Source of the DNA: an uncultured Collinsella sp.
Lineage (GTDB): Bacteria; Actinomycetota; Coriobacteriia; Coriobacteriales; Coriobacteriaceae
NCBI GenBank assembly: GCA_900552385.1
Contig: URZI01000001.1
Coordinates: 62,001 to 126,000 of the forward strand
Reading direction: 5' to 3'
Length of the DNA: 64,000 bases
Every line of letters begins with the position of its first letter. Within the stretch, counting starts at the first letter, position 1. Positions 17,643-25,679 of the stretch are shown here, piece by piece. The position numbers and the translations under genes are program-made. The notes beneath the pieces are model-generated. The model was not told the DNA's origin and ran no database searches. It saw nothing but the letters and a program-made list of their open reading frames with translations.

Positions 17643-18022
17643 CGCACCATCTTATCCGAGCCGGGACACGTTCGTATAGCGTGGCGCGTGACGGTTGCAA
17701 AACCACCCCATTTGAAACAAAGACAAAAAAGTACTTGCAAAGACGCGTTCCGACATATAAGTTGATAAAAGACCGCCGTTGCGGTTTTAAGTAGATCGAG
17801 CATATGAAGTTTGAGTTTTAGCGTGTAAGAGAAGGAAGATCGGCAAAGTACAACCCCAAACGTAATGACAACTTAATGAGGTAACTGCCACATGTGAGGC
17901 ACCTAGGGCATTGCTGTCTCGATTTTGAGCACGATGCCTTCCGCCTTGCATGGGCCGTTCCATCCCGCCCCTGCAGCAACTGCCTCACGGGCTCATTGAA
18001 AACCGCATAGCACCCCAACGTC
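17643..18022. other. Non-coding left arm of the pgi-integrated element
   Basis: About 380 bases between the left att-like repeat and the tandem repeats. It contains short AT-rich patches around 17,700-17,830 that could hold promoters or recombinase arm sites, but I could not assign a gene or RNA. Confidence 0.4.
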
Positions 18023-18076
18023 AGCACATCACCCACGGCAAGCACATCACTCACGACAACCAACACATCAACAAAC
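18023..18076. repeat. 18-bp tandem direct repeats upstream of the element's first gene
   Basis: AGCACATCACCCACGGCA (18023-18040) is followed immediately by AGCACATCACTCACGACA (18041-18058), differing at 2 of 18 positions, and then by a decayed third unit. The array ends about 30 nt before the start of the element's first gene. It could be an iteron-type protein-binding array or a leader of the operon. Confidence 0.55.
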
Positions 18077-18105
18077 AGCACGAACATCAACCGATTGGAG
18101 AAGCT

Positions 18106-18996
18106 ATGACAAACCACCACGCTGAAGACGGCGATAAGAAAAGCATTCTGGATGCCCGCATTGAGCGAGCATATGCAAACGAATATGACGCCGCCTTTGC
18201 CGCCGCGACCATCAAGAACTACGCGTCGCTACCGCTCGCGACGATCTTGGCCGACCACCCTCAACTGCTGAAGCGCTGCACAAAGATCATGGGCGACCCC
18301 GACATTCGCAAGCTGACAGACCCCTATGCCCCAAAACGCGACAACGATTCGTACGTTCTTACCGTAGGCTGCCTAGCCCATATGCTTACGGCGCTCGACA
18401 CGAAACTCAAGCTCGAATGGGAACCCGACGAGCGTCATGAACTCGAAAGCAAGCGGAACACCCTGCGCACCGCACTGTTCCTTCCGTTGGACGGCCTCAA
18501 GCGCTGCAACGTCGAGCTCAATACACAGGCGCGGCAAAAGCCCGGGACCACGGGGCAGAAAACTCCAAGACCCCATGCGGCCATCGTCGACCGCAACCGA
18601 TATAACCGCATGACCGCGCACTTTTCCGCCGAGGGAGCAGCCATAAGGACGCTGATCGACCTGCTGTGCCTCCTGAGCATCAACGAGCTATTTGAGGGCT
18701 ATCTCGCCCTTGTTCCCGCGACGGCACCCAAGTCGGTAGCAAAGATCATCGAGACCTGCAGACGCCAGTTTGAGCGCCATCGCAATGGCAGCGAGATGAA
18801 CGCCAGCATCGCGCAGTACTACGCGGCTCATTACAAAAATGACGGATGTGCCCCTGTCGAGCATCAGCTGCGGCTCGCCTACACCACGCCCGTCGCAACG
18901 CTCCATCGCTTTGGAGCCCTTGGCGCTTGCGAGCCGCACGAACAGGCAGCCTGCCCCACAACCGAGCTCGATCTCAGGCTCGGACGAACCCTGTAG
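18106..18996 (+). CDS. Unknown element-encoded protein
   Basis: A 296-residue soluble protein that I do not recognise. It begins MTNHHAEDGDKKSILDARIE and is rich in predicted helix and charged residues. The only strongly hydrophobic patch is LIDLLCLLSINELF near residue 187. No Walker, HTH, catalytic or zinc motif is evident. The ATG at 18106 follows GGAG by 5 nt; an upstream in-frame ATG at 17950 would translate the tandem repeats and lacks a good ribosome site. It is the first gene of the three-gene operon in the pgi-integrated element. Confidence 0.7.
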   Translation: MTNHHAEDGDKKSILDARIERAYANEYDAAFAAATIKNYASLPLATILADHPQLLKRCTKIMGDPDIRKLTDPYAPKRDNDSYVLTVGCLAHMLTALDTKLKLEWEPDERHELESKRNTLRTALFLPLDGLKRCNVELNTQARQKPGTTGQKTPRPHAAIVDRNRYNRMTAHFSAEGAAIRTLIDLLCLLSINELFEGYLALVPATAPKSVAKIIETCRRQFERHRNGSEMNASIAQYYAAHYKNDGCAPVEHQLRLAYTTPVATLHRFGALGACEPHEQAACPTTELDLRLGRTL

Positions 18997-19059
18997 CCCG
19001 CCAGCCCCTCCGCGGGCAACAATCCTATTCCACAACACAACCAACGGAAAGGAGTCCTC

Positions 19060-19677
19060 ATGGACACCAATCATTCCCCCATCATCAGCCCCCTCACCAT
19101 GCGTGAATCCGCCCGAGGTATCACGCTCACCAGCATTTACGATGAGATGCTCGCCCGTCGCGAGCTCTCCGTCATGGGAAACATCGAAACCCCGATGGCC
19201 CACGACCTATGCCAGCAGATTCGTCTGCTCGATGCCACCGACCCCAGCCGCCCCATCACCATATTTGTCGCCAGCGCCGGCGGAAGCGTGCGATCGGGTC
19301 TTGCGATCTATGACGCCATGCGCCTCGCATCGTGCCCCATCCGCACCGTCTGCCTGGAATTCGCCGCGTCCATGGGCGCCGTGATCTTTATGGGCGGCGA
19401 CAATCGCCGCATGGCGCCCCATGCAGAGCTCATGATTCACGACCCGCTGATCCCCCAGGGGGCAGGCGGCTCGGCACTTGCGCTACAGGAAACCAGCCGG
19501 CGTCTCATGCAGACCCGCAAGACCCTCACGCAAATCCTCTCGGACCGCAGCGGCCTCACGCCCAAGCGCATCCAGTCCCTCACCGCAAAAGACACCTACC
19601 TTTCGGCCGAGCGCGCCGTCGAGCTCGGCTTTGCCCACGAAATCCTCTCGACCACCAAGGAGGTCGCCCATGTCTAA
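19060..19677 (+). CDS. ClpP-like serine protease of the element
   Basis: A 205-residue ClpP-fold protein. The nucleophile region LEFAASMGAVIFMGG, the histidine region LMIHDPLIPQGAGG and the aspartate/handle region AKDTYLSAERAVELGF are all present, so the Ser-His-Asp triad looks intact. It is divergent from housekeeping ClpP (GNIETPM replaces the usual GxIxD/N region) and has no ClpX/ClpA partner beside it. GGAAAGGAG lies about 7 nt before the ATG. It overlaps the VirD4-like gene by 8 nt, suggesting a functional pair. Confidence 0.83.
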   Translation: MDTNHSPIISPLTMRESARGITLTSIYDEMLARRELSVMGNIETPMAHDLCQQIRLLDATDPSRPITIFVASAGGSVRSGLAIYDAMRLASCPIRTVCLEFAASMGAVIFMGGDNRRMAPHAELMIHDPLIPQGAGGSALALQETSRRLMQTRKTLTQILSDRSGLTPKRIQSLTAKDTYLSAERAVELGFAHEILSTTKEVAHV

Positions 19678-20974
19678 CCTCACCAGCCGCCTCGCCGCAT
19701 CTGAGTCCGCATCGTCCACCATCCTCGCCAAGGATCGAACGCTTTCCTGCGACACCCGCCAAACGGGACTCAACAACAACGCACTTGTGATCGGCCCCTC
19801 GGGAGCCGGCAAGACCCGAAACGTCCTCAAGCCCAACCTGCTGCAAATGAACGCAAGCTACATCGTGCTCGACACCAAAGGCACGCTCTGTCGCGAAGTG
19901 GGACCCGTGCTGGCAGCCCACGGCTACCGCGTGCAATGTCTCAACTTCGCCGACCTCAACACCGTCCCGGCCCTTGCGCCCGGCATCGAGCGCTGCGGCT
20001 ACAACCCCCTGAGGCACATTCGCCGCAAGGCGGACGGCAGGCCCAACCAGCAGGACATCCTCTCGGTGGCAAAGGCCATCTGCCCCATCGAGGACAACAA
20101 CCAGCCTTTTTGGGATCATGCGGCGGCAAACCTGCTGTCGTGTCTTATCGCCTACGTCACCGAACAGCTACCCGCCGACGAGCAGACGATCAGCTCGGTC
20201 ATCAAGCTGATCGAGCACCTGCAGGACGGTGCCACGGGTCGATTGTTTGACGACCTGATCACGATCGACCCCCAAAGCTATGCCCTCTCGCTATGGCGGC
20301 GCTACGCCATTACGCAAAATGCCGAGCGCATGCACGCGAGCATCGTCGGCATCCTTGCCGAAAAGGTCATGTGTCTGGGATTCGACGGTGCGGCACAGCT
20401 CTATCGTGAGTGCCATCAGGTGGACTTCGCTTCCATGGGACACACCCCCTGCGCCCTATTTGTAACCGTGAGCGATATTGACCGCAATCTCGATCCGCTG
20501 ACCGGCCTCTTTATTTCGCAGGCGTTTATGGGCCTCATTCGTGAGGCCGATAGGCAGCCCGACGGCAGCCTGCCCGTGCCCGTGCGCTTTATGCTCGATG
20601 ACTTCGCAAATCTGCAGATCCCCCAGATCGACAACGTGCTCTCGATTATCCGAAGCCGCAACATCTGGGCAACGCTGCTGCTGCAGTCGACCAACCAGCT
20701 CGATGCGCTCTATGGCGAGGCACGCGCACGCTCCATCATGGGCAACTGCGACACGCATCTGGTGCTGGCGTTCCAGGATCCCGAGAGCGCCCGGGTGTTT
20801 TCCGACCGCGCCGACGCGCTACCCAGCACGCTCATGGCGACGCCGATCGATCGCTCGTGGCTCTTTGTACGCGGTCGCACTCCCGAACAGGTCGAGCGCT
20901 TTAGGCTCGAAGACCATCCGCTCTACGGGGAGCTGCCCGAGGCACAGCGAGGCCATGCGGAGGCCGAGATCTAG
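19670..20974 (+). CDS. Short VirD4/TraG-family ATPase (type IV coupling protein-like)
   Basis: A 434-residue P-loop ATPase. Walker A is VIGPSGAGKTRN at about residues 41-52, followed by SYIVLDTKGTL. Walker B is RFMLDDFANLQIPQ with RSRNIWATLLLQSTNQLDAL and GNCDTHLVLAFQDPES, the TraG/VirD4 order. Unlike typical coupling proteins (600 residues or more) it lacks an N-terminal transmembrane domain, and the usual Walker B DE is DD. The ATG at 19670 follows AAGGAGGT. In conjugation the family feeds DNA to a type IV channel; here no channel genes are present. Confidence 0.85.
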   Translation: MSNLTSRLAASESASSTILAKDRTLSCDTRQTGLNNNALVIGPSGAGKTRNVLKPNLLQMNASYIVLDTKGTLCREVGPVLAAHGYRVQCLNFADLNTVPALAPGIERCGYNPLRHIRRKADGRPNQQDILSVAKAICPIEDNNQPFWDHAAANLLSCLIAYVTEQLPADEQTISSVIKLIEHLQDGATGRLFDDLITIDPQSYALSLWRRYAITQNAERMHASIVGILAEKVMCLGFDGAAQLYRECHQVDFASMGHTPCALFVTVSDIDRNLDPLTGLFISQAFMGLIREADRQPDGSLPVPVRFMLDDFANLQIPQIDNVLSIIRSRNIWATLLLQSTNQLDALYGEARARSIMGNCDTHLVLAFQDPESARVFSDRADALPSTLMATPIDRSWLFVRGRTPEQVERFRLEDHPLYGELPEAQRGHAEAEI

Positions 20975-21052
20975 GCGCAGGGTTCTCGCAGCGCGCGGCG
21001 CCCCGGCGATGTTCCACAAAGGCCGTGCGCCCCGGGACCACGGCAAAGCAAA

Positions 21053-21083
21053 GGGGCCCGCATCCGATAGGATACGGGCCCCT
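21053..21083 (-). terminator. Terminator copy 2, downstream of intact pgi
   Basis: GGGGCCCGCATCC / GGATACGGGCCCC, loop GATA, one mismatch in the stem. It is 31 nt after the pgi stop and is the element-borne partner of the copy at 17552. Confidence 0.8.
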
Positions 21084-21113
21084 GACTATAAGGCGCGATG
21101 CGTTAACAGCAGC

Positions 21114-21145
21114 GACTACTTACGGTGAGCGCGGTAGAACTCGAT
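21114..21145 (-). repeat. Direct repeat (att-like) inside the intact pgi 3' end
   Basis: The partner of the 17611-17642 copy. It covers the last nine codons and stop of pgi and marks the right edge of the inserted element. Confidence 0.8.
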
Positions 21146-22810
21146 AAGCGCCTGGGTCGAAGCGTCCTGCTCGGCCTTGGCGGCGTCGTCGTGGAAGGCC
21201 GGGGTAATCTGCTTGGCAAGCTGCTTGCCCAGCTCGACGCCCCACTGGTCGTAGGAGTCGATGCCCCAGACCGTGCCCTCGACAAACGTGATGTGCTCGT
21301 ACAGTGCGATGAGCTCGCCGAGTGCGAACGGGGTCAGCGTGTCGCCAAAGATCGAGGTCGTCGGACGGTTACCCTCAAAGCAGCGGGCCGGGACGATCTG
21401 CTCGGGCGTGCCCTCGGCACGAACCTCGTCGGCCGTCTTACCAAAGGCGAGCGCCTTGGTCTGAGCCAGGAAGTTGCCCAGGAACAGCTCGTGGACATCC
21501 TGGCCGCTGTCGGTCGCAGGGTTGGCAGTGTTGGCGAAAGCGATAAAGTCGGCCGGGACCACCACAGTGCCCTGGTGCAGCAGCTGATAGAAGGCATGCT
21601 GGCCGTTGGTGCCGGGCTCGCCCCAGAAGATCTCACCGGTATCGGAGGTCACAGCGCTGCCGTCCCAGCGGACGTGCTTGCCGTTGGACTCCATGGTGAG
21701 CTGCTGCAGGTAGGCCGGGAAGCGGTGCAGATACTGGCAGTACGGAAGCACGGCGTGGCTCTTGGAACCGAAGAAGTTGACGTACCAGACATTGAGCAGG
21801 CCCATCAGCGCGACGGCGTTGTTCTCGAGCGGGGTGTTGCAGAAGTACTCGTCGATGGCGTGGAAGCCTTCGAGGAACTGCTGGAAGCGCTCGGGGCCGA
21901 GCACGACGATTAGCGACAGGCCCACGGCGGAGTCAACGGAATAGCGGCCGCCAACCCAGTTCCAGAAACCGAAGGCGTTGGCGGGGTCGATACCGAAGGC
22001 CTCGACCTTCTCGAGTGCGGTGGAAACGGCGACGAAGTGCTTTGCCACGGCCTCGGCGTTCTGCTCATCGGAGCCGTCGATGGCGCCCTGAGCCCTGAGC
22101 TGCTCGAGCATCCAGGTCTTGACCTCGCGGGCGTTGGTGAGGGTCTCGAGCGTGGTGAAGGTTTTGGAGACGATGATTACGAGCGTGGTCTCGGGATCCA
22201 GGCCCTTGAGCTTCTCGGCCTGGTCGTTGGGGTCGATGTTGGAGATGTAGCGGCAGTCGATACCGGCGTCGGCATAGGGACGCAGAGCCTCGTAGGCCAT
22301 GACCGGGCCCAGGTCGGAGCCGCCGATGCCGATGGACACCAGATGCTCGATCTTCTTGCCGGTAACGCCCTTCCACTCACCGGAGCGCACGCGCTCGGCG
22401 AAGGCATACATGCGGTCGAGGACCTCGTGCACGTCGGCGACGACGTCCTGGCCGTCGACGATGAGCTGGCCCTTCTCGCTTGCCGGGCGGCGCAGCGCGG
22501 TGTGCAGGACAGCGCGGTCCTCGGTAGTGTTGATGTGCTCGCCAGAGAACATGGCGTCGCGGCGCTCCTCGAGCTTCACCTCGCGGGCAAGATTGCACAG
22601 CAGCTTGACGGTCTCATCGGTCACCAGGTTCTTCGACAGATCGAAGTGCAGGTCACCGGCGTCAAAGCTCAGCTTGTTCACGCGGTCGGCGTCAGCAGCG
22701 AACCAGGCCTTGAGGTCGATACCTTCGGCCTCGAGCTTCTCCTGATGAGCCTCGAGCGCCTTCCAAGCGGCAGTCGACGTAGCATCGATAGGTGCGGCAA
22801 CAGTTGCCAT
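21116..22810 (-). CDS. pgi: Glucose-6-phosphate isomerase
   Basis: A 564-residue glycolytic isomerase interconverting glucose-6-phosphate and fructose-6-phosphate. Signatures are VSIGIGGSDLGPVMAYEAL, IVSKTFTTLETLTNA, GGRYSVDSAVGL and ESNGKHVRWDG, with a C-terminal QWGVELGKQLAKQI. The ATG at 22810 has GAGGAGG 5 nt upstream. The extreme C-terminus (IEFYRAHRK) is duplicated 3.5 kb away by the inserted element. Glucose-6-phosphate released by an FrlB-like enzyme would enter glycolysis here. Confidence 0.96.
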   Translation of the reverse strand: MATVAAPIDATSTAAWKALEAHQEKLEAEGIDLKAWFAADADRVNKLSFDAGDLHFDLSKNLVTDETVKLLCNLAREVKLEERRDAMFSGEHINTTEDRAVLHTALRRPASEKGQLIVDGQDVVADVHEVLDRMYAFAERVRSGEWKGVTGKKIEHLVSIGIGGSDLGPVMAYEALRPYADAGIDCRYISNIDPNDQAEKLKGLDPETTLVIIVSKTFTTLETLTNAREVKTWMLEQLRAQGAIDGSDEQNAEAVAKHFVAVSTALEKVEAFGIDPANAFGFWNWVGGRYSVDSAVGLSLIVVLGPERFQQFLEGFHAIDEYFCNTPLENNAVALMGLLNVWYVNFFGSKSHAVLPYCQYLHRFPAYLQQLTMESNGKHVRWDGSAVTSDTGEIFWGEPGTNGQHAFYQLLHQGTVVVPADFIAFANTANPATDSGQDVHELFLGNFLAQTKALAFGKTADEVRAEGTPEQIVPARCFEGNRPTTSIFGDTLTPFALGELIALYEHITFVEGTVWGIDSYDQWGVELGKQLAKQITPAFHDDAAKAEQDASTQALIEFYRAHRK

Positions 22811-23009
22811 AGAGTCCTCCTCAGCATACGGGCGCACGCCTCCATGCGCCCGGACATTCAGATGCCACTATTCTAGCGCAGGTCAAGACTACAATCAGCG
22901 AGCGTTGCCAATCAGCCCCCAAACGGCAACCGACCAAATAGGGACAGGTTTATTTTGGCAGGTCAAACGCTTTACCAATCAAAAATAACCCGTCTTTTTA
23001 TGCCAAATA
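22811..23009. other. Intergenic region upstream of pgi
   Basis: About 200 bases. It contains GGGACAGGT at 22941 followed by TTTTGGCAGGT, which also occur in rearranged form at 23662-23680 on the far side of the truncated dehydrogenase gene. The pgi promoter should lie here. Confidence 0.4.
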
Positions 23010-23534
23010 TTAGGTCGCGGCACACACGCTGCCGAGCAACTCGCGCAGAGGAGACCCAATGCCCTCCAGCAGTTCGGGCGCGATAATGGCAAAAACGGGA
23101 ACCTCACCGGTGCCCACGACAGCAGGCGCCTTGCCCTCCGAGAGAATGCATCCATAAGGGACAAAACCGTCTTCGCCGGCATCGAGCGCCGCCATGCGAC
23201 GCGCGAGCTCGCGCGCAAAGCCAGCAGTATCGGCATCGCCAATCGCCAGGACAAAGTCCACGCCTTCGTCGGTCGCCAGGGCCACGGCTTCGTCGATCAG
23301 CTCGTCTCCCCCATCGCCCTCAACCGATCCGCAGCGGAAAAGTACACGCTCGAGTAGGGCTCGATCAAGCGAGCCAAGTGCCGCCGAGACAAGCTCATCG
23401 CGCGTATGCTTGTCTCCGCCCAGCACGACCAGCGCCTTGGTGCCGCCGTAGTGAGCGACCAATCGTCCACACCAGCGAGCCACGTCTCCATCCGCAACAA
23501 GGCGCGTCGGCATACCAAACCCATAATTGACCAT
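23010..23534 (-). CDS. Truncated iron-containing alcohol-dehydrogenase-like protein
   Basis: A 174-residue protein resembling only the N-terminal NAD-binding half of Fe-dependent alcohol/butanol dehydrogenases (usually about 380 residues). MVNYGFGMPTRLVAD, KALVVLGGDKHTRD and VDFVLAIGDADTAGFARELA follow the family order, but the conserved GGGS nucleotide loop reads GDAD and the C-terminal metal-binding half is missing. It is probably not an active dehydrogenase: a relic, or a neofunctionalised short form. The start is uncertain; an in-frame ATG at 23585 would add 17 residues. Confidence 0.6.
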   Translation of the reverse strand: MVNYGFGMPTRLVADGDVARWCGRLVAHYGGTKALVVLGGDKHTRDELVSAALGSLDRALLERVLFRCGSVEGDGGDELIDEAVALATDEGVDFVLAIGDADTAGFARELARRMAALDAGEDGFVPYGCILSEGKAPAVVGTGEVPVFAIIAPELLEGIGSPLRELLGSVCAAT

Positions 23535-23712
23535 CTTTCCCACAACCCTTCCGTGCGCATAGGCGGTATCAATCGTTAGGCTCATGCTACGAAGCAAGGT
23601 TTTCCGAGCTGTTTCGCACTCTTTAGAGTTGCGTTAAAACCCGATCCAACCGCACGACCGCACCTGTCCCTTTTTGGCAGGTTTTGACGGTGTCCGGTCG
23701 AGCGGGTATTAT

Positions 23713-23742
23713 CGAACAGGTATTCGATAAGAACATGTGTTT
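23713..23742 (+). promoter_or_regulatory. Two LexA-like boxes before the Y-family polymerase
   Basis: CGAACAGGTATTCG at 23713-23726 and GAACATGTGTTT at 23731-23742 each fit the Gram-positive LexA consensus CGAAC-N4-GTTCG with one or two mismatches. They lie 14-43 nt before the preferred GTG start. SOS control of a Y-family polymerase fits this. Confidence 0.65.
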
Positions 23743-23755
23743 GATGGGAGGACGC

Positions 23756-25261
23756 GTGGGGCACGAGCGTCACACCTATATCTGCATCGACCTTAAGACG
23801 TTTTATGCCAGCGTCGAGTGTGTTGACCGCGGGCTCAACCCACTCACCACCAACCTGGTCGTTGCCGACGAATCGCGCGGACGCACGACCATCTGCCTTG
23901 CCATCACGCAGGCCATGAAGGACCTAGGGATACACAATCGCTGCCGTCTATTCGAGATTCCCGACGGCATCGACTACATCAAGGCCGTACCGCGCATGCA
24001 GCACTACATGGAAGTGTCGGCGCAAATCTACGGCATCTATCTGGAATACGTCAGTCCGCAAGACATTCACGTCTATTCAATTGACGAATGCTTTATCGAC
24101 GTGACACCCTATCTGGGCCTCTATCACACCGATGCGGAAGGCTTCGCCTGCATGTTGCGCGACGAGGTCCTGGCACGCACCGGCATCACGGCGACGGTCG
24201 GCATCGGCCCCAACCTATTCCAGGCCAAGGTTGCACTCGATATCACCGCCAAGCACGTGCCCAGTCGCATCGGCAAACTCGACGACGAGACCTTTCGCAA
24301 GGAGATCTGGCCCCATCGCCCCATCACCGACATCTGGGGCATCGGGCCCGGCGTGGCAGCGCGACTCGAAAAATACGGCGTCTACGATCTGATGGGCGTC
24401 GCGGCGCTCGACGAAAACCTGCTCTACGACGAGCTCGGCGTCAATGCCGAGTATCTTATCGACCACGCCTTCGGGCGCGAGTCGACAACCATCGCCGATA
24501 TCCAAGCCTATCGCCCGCAAGCAACTTCGACCACCACAGGACAGGTGCTCTCGAAGGGTTATGCCTACGAGCAGGCCTACACCGTCTTGCGCGAGATGGT
24601 CGACAACGCCATGTTGGACTTAGTCGATAAGCACGTGGTGTGCGACAGCATCTCGCTCTTTGTAGGCTACGCGAGCGAGCGCGCCGACATACGCCGCCTC
24701 GACGCCAGCGGCACAGCGCAATATGTAGACGGATGCGGACATTTGCGTTCGAGCACGTCGAGCATCGAACCCGCCGCAACCGCCGGCCCCGAGCTCGCAC
24801 CCCGTGCGCCCAAGCCCGTCCAGCGAGATGGCGAACGGCGCCGCCTGGTGCGCGAGGCGCAGGCAATCGATGGCATCTTTGTGGGAGAGCATGGCGGCAA
24901 ACCGCGCGGTGGCTATGCCGCACTCTTTGCGCACTCCAACGCTTCGCGAAAGCTGCCCGAGCGCACCAATTCGTTTAAGAAGATCATGGGCTATTTCGAT
25001 GAGCTTTGGGCGCAGACCGTCGATCCCAAACGACCGGTAAAGCGCATCAACCTGGGATTTGGCAATCTGGTACCCGAAGAATTTGCCACCATCGATCTGT
25101 TCAGCGATATCGAGGCGGATGAGCGCGAGCGCGACTTGGCGCGCGCCGTGTTGGCCGTAAAAGGCAAATACGGCAAGAACGCCCTGGTCAAAGGATTGAG
25201 TTTTACCGCCGGCGCCACCGCACGCGAACGCAACGACCAAGTTGGAGGACACCGTGCCTAA
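23756..25261 (+). CDS. Y-family DNA polymerase (UmuC/DinB/UvrX-like)
   Basis: A 501-residue translesion polymerase. The catalytic-site motifs are YICIDLKTFYASVEC (first acidic residue), YSIDECFIDVTPYLG (SIDE motif) and TATVGIGPNLFQAKVALDI. ITDIWGIGPGVAARLEKYG is the HhH region and the little-finger domain follows. The length and insert around residues 330-400 fit the UvrX/UmuC group partnered with YolD proteins. The GTG at 23756 has GGGAGG 4 nt upstream; the earlier ATG lies inside a LexA-like box. It overlaps the YolD-like gene by 8 nt. Confidence 0.88.
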   Translation: MGHERHTYICIDLKTFYASVECVDRGLNPLTTNLVVADESRGRTTICLAITQAMKDLGIHNRCRLFEIPDGIDYIKAVPRMQHYMEVSAQIYGIYLEYVSPQDIHVYSIDECFIDVTPYLGLYHTDAEGFACMLRDEVLARTGITATVGIGPNLFQAKVALDITAKHVPSRIGKLDDETFRKEIWPHRPITDIWGIGPGVAARLEKYGVYDLMGVAALDENLLYDELGVNAEYLIDHAFGRESTTIADIQAYRPQATSTTTGQVLSKGYAYEQAYTVLREMVDNAMLDLVDKHVVCDSISLFVGYASERADIRRLDASGTAQYVDGCGHLRSSTSSIEPAATAGPELAPRAPKPVQRDGERRRLVREAQAIDGIFVGEHGGKPRGGYAALFAHSNASRKLPERTNSFKKIMGYFDELWAQTVDPKRPVKRINLGFGNLVPEEFATIDLFSDIEADERERDLARAVLAVKGKYGKNALVKGLSFTAGATARERNDQVGGHRA

Positions 25262-25679
25262 ACCCAAACAACAGCCCGTGCGCCCGCCGACCGCCTTCGA
25301 GCGCCTGGCGGACCCCGAGGGCAGACGCCGCGCCGCCGACCCCAAGCTCACTGCCAACGGTGCCGTGCGCGCCAACCGCGCCGCACAGTTTATGCCCTTT
25401 GCCGCCCTCACGGGATACTACGAACTCGTGCGCAAGCAGGAAATCACCGTCGAACCAAAATGCGAACTCACGGAAGAAAAAGCCCTCGAGCTTTCAAAAA
25501 AGCTCGAGGGCCTCAAACGTGGCGACTTGGTGCGCGTCACCTATTACGATACGTACGGCTATCGTAGCCGCACCGGCATTCTCGACGAAGTGCTTCCCGC
25601 GTTCAAGCTGCTCAAACTCAGGGATATCGCCATCGACTTCGACGATATCCAAGACATTGAGCTACGCGGACGAGCCTAG
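25254..25679 (+). CDS. YolD-like protein
   Basis: A 141-residue small protein of the YolD-like family. The conserved core RAAQFMPFAALTGYYELVR lies at about residues 41-59, with LVRVTYYDTYGYRSRTG and a C-terminal DFDDIQDIEL. In B. subtilis YolD-type proteins are encoded next to UvrX/YqjW Y-family polymerases and are proposed UmuD-like partners. The GTG at 25254 has GGAGG 5 nt upstream and overlaps the end of the polymerase gene, so the pair is translationally coupled. Confidence 0.85.
   Translation: MPKPKQQPVRPPTAFERLADPEGRRRAADPKLTANGAVRANRAAQFMPFAALTGYYELVRKQEITVEPKCELTEEKALELSKKLEGLKRGDLVRVTYYDTYGYRSRTGILDEVLPAFKLLKLRDIAIDFDDIQDIELRGRA

Larger units (their letters stand above)
17611..21145. 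mobile_element. About 3.5-kb integrated element in the 3' end of pgi
   Basis: The interval is bounded by 32-nt direct repeats of the pgi C-terminal codons and restores an intact pgi at its right edge. Both edges also have near-identical terminators. It carries three co-directional genes (unknown, ClpP-like, VirD4/TraG-like) in opposite orientation to pgi, plus 18-bp tandem repeats. No integrase, relaxase or transposase was recognised, so it is either mobilised in trans, a satellite, or a decayed remnant of a conjugative element. The boundary logic is directly visible; the mobility is inferred. Confidence 0.7.

Noticed and set aside
19060..19677. Phage prohead (ClpP-like) protease
   Set aside because: No capsid, portal or terminase genes are adjacent; the partner is a TraG/VirD4-type ATPase.
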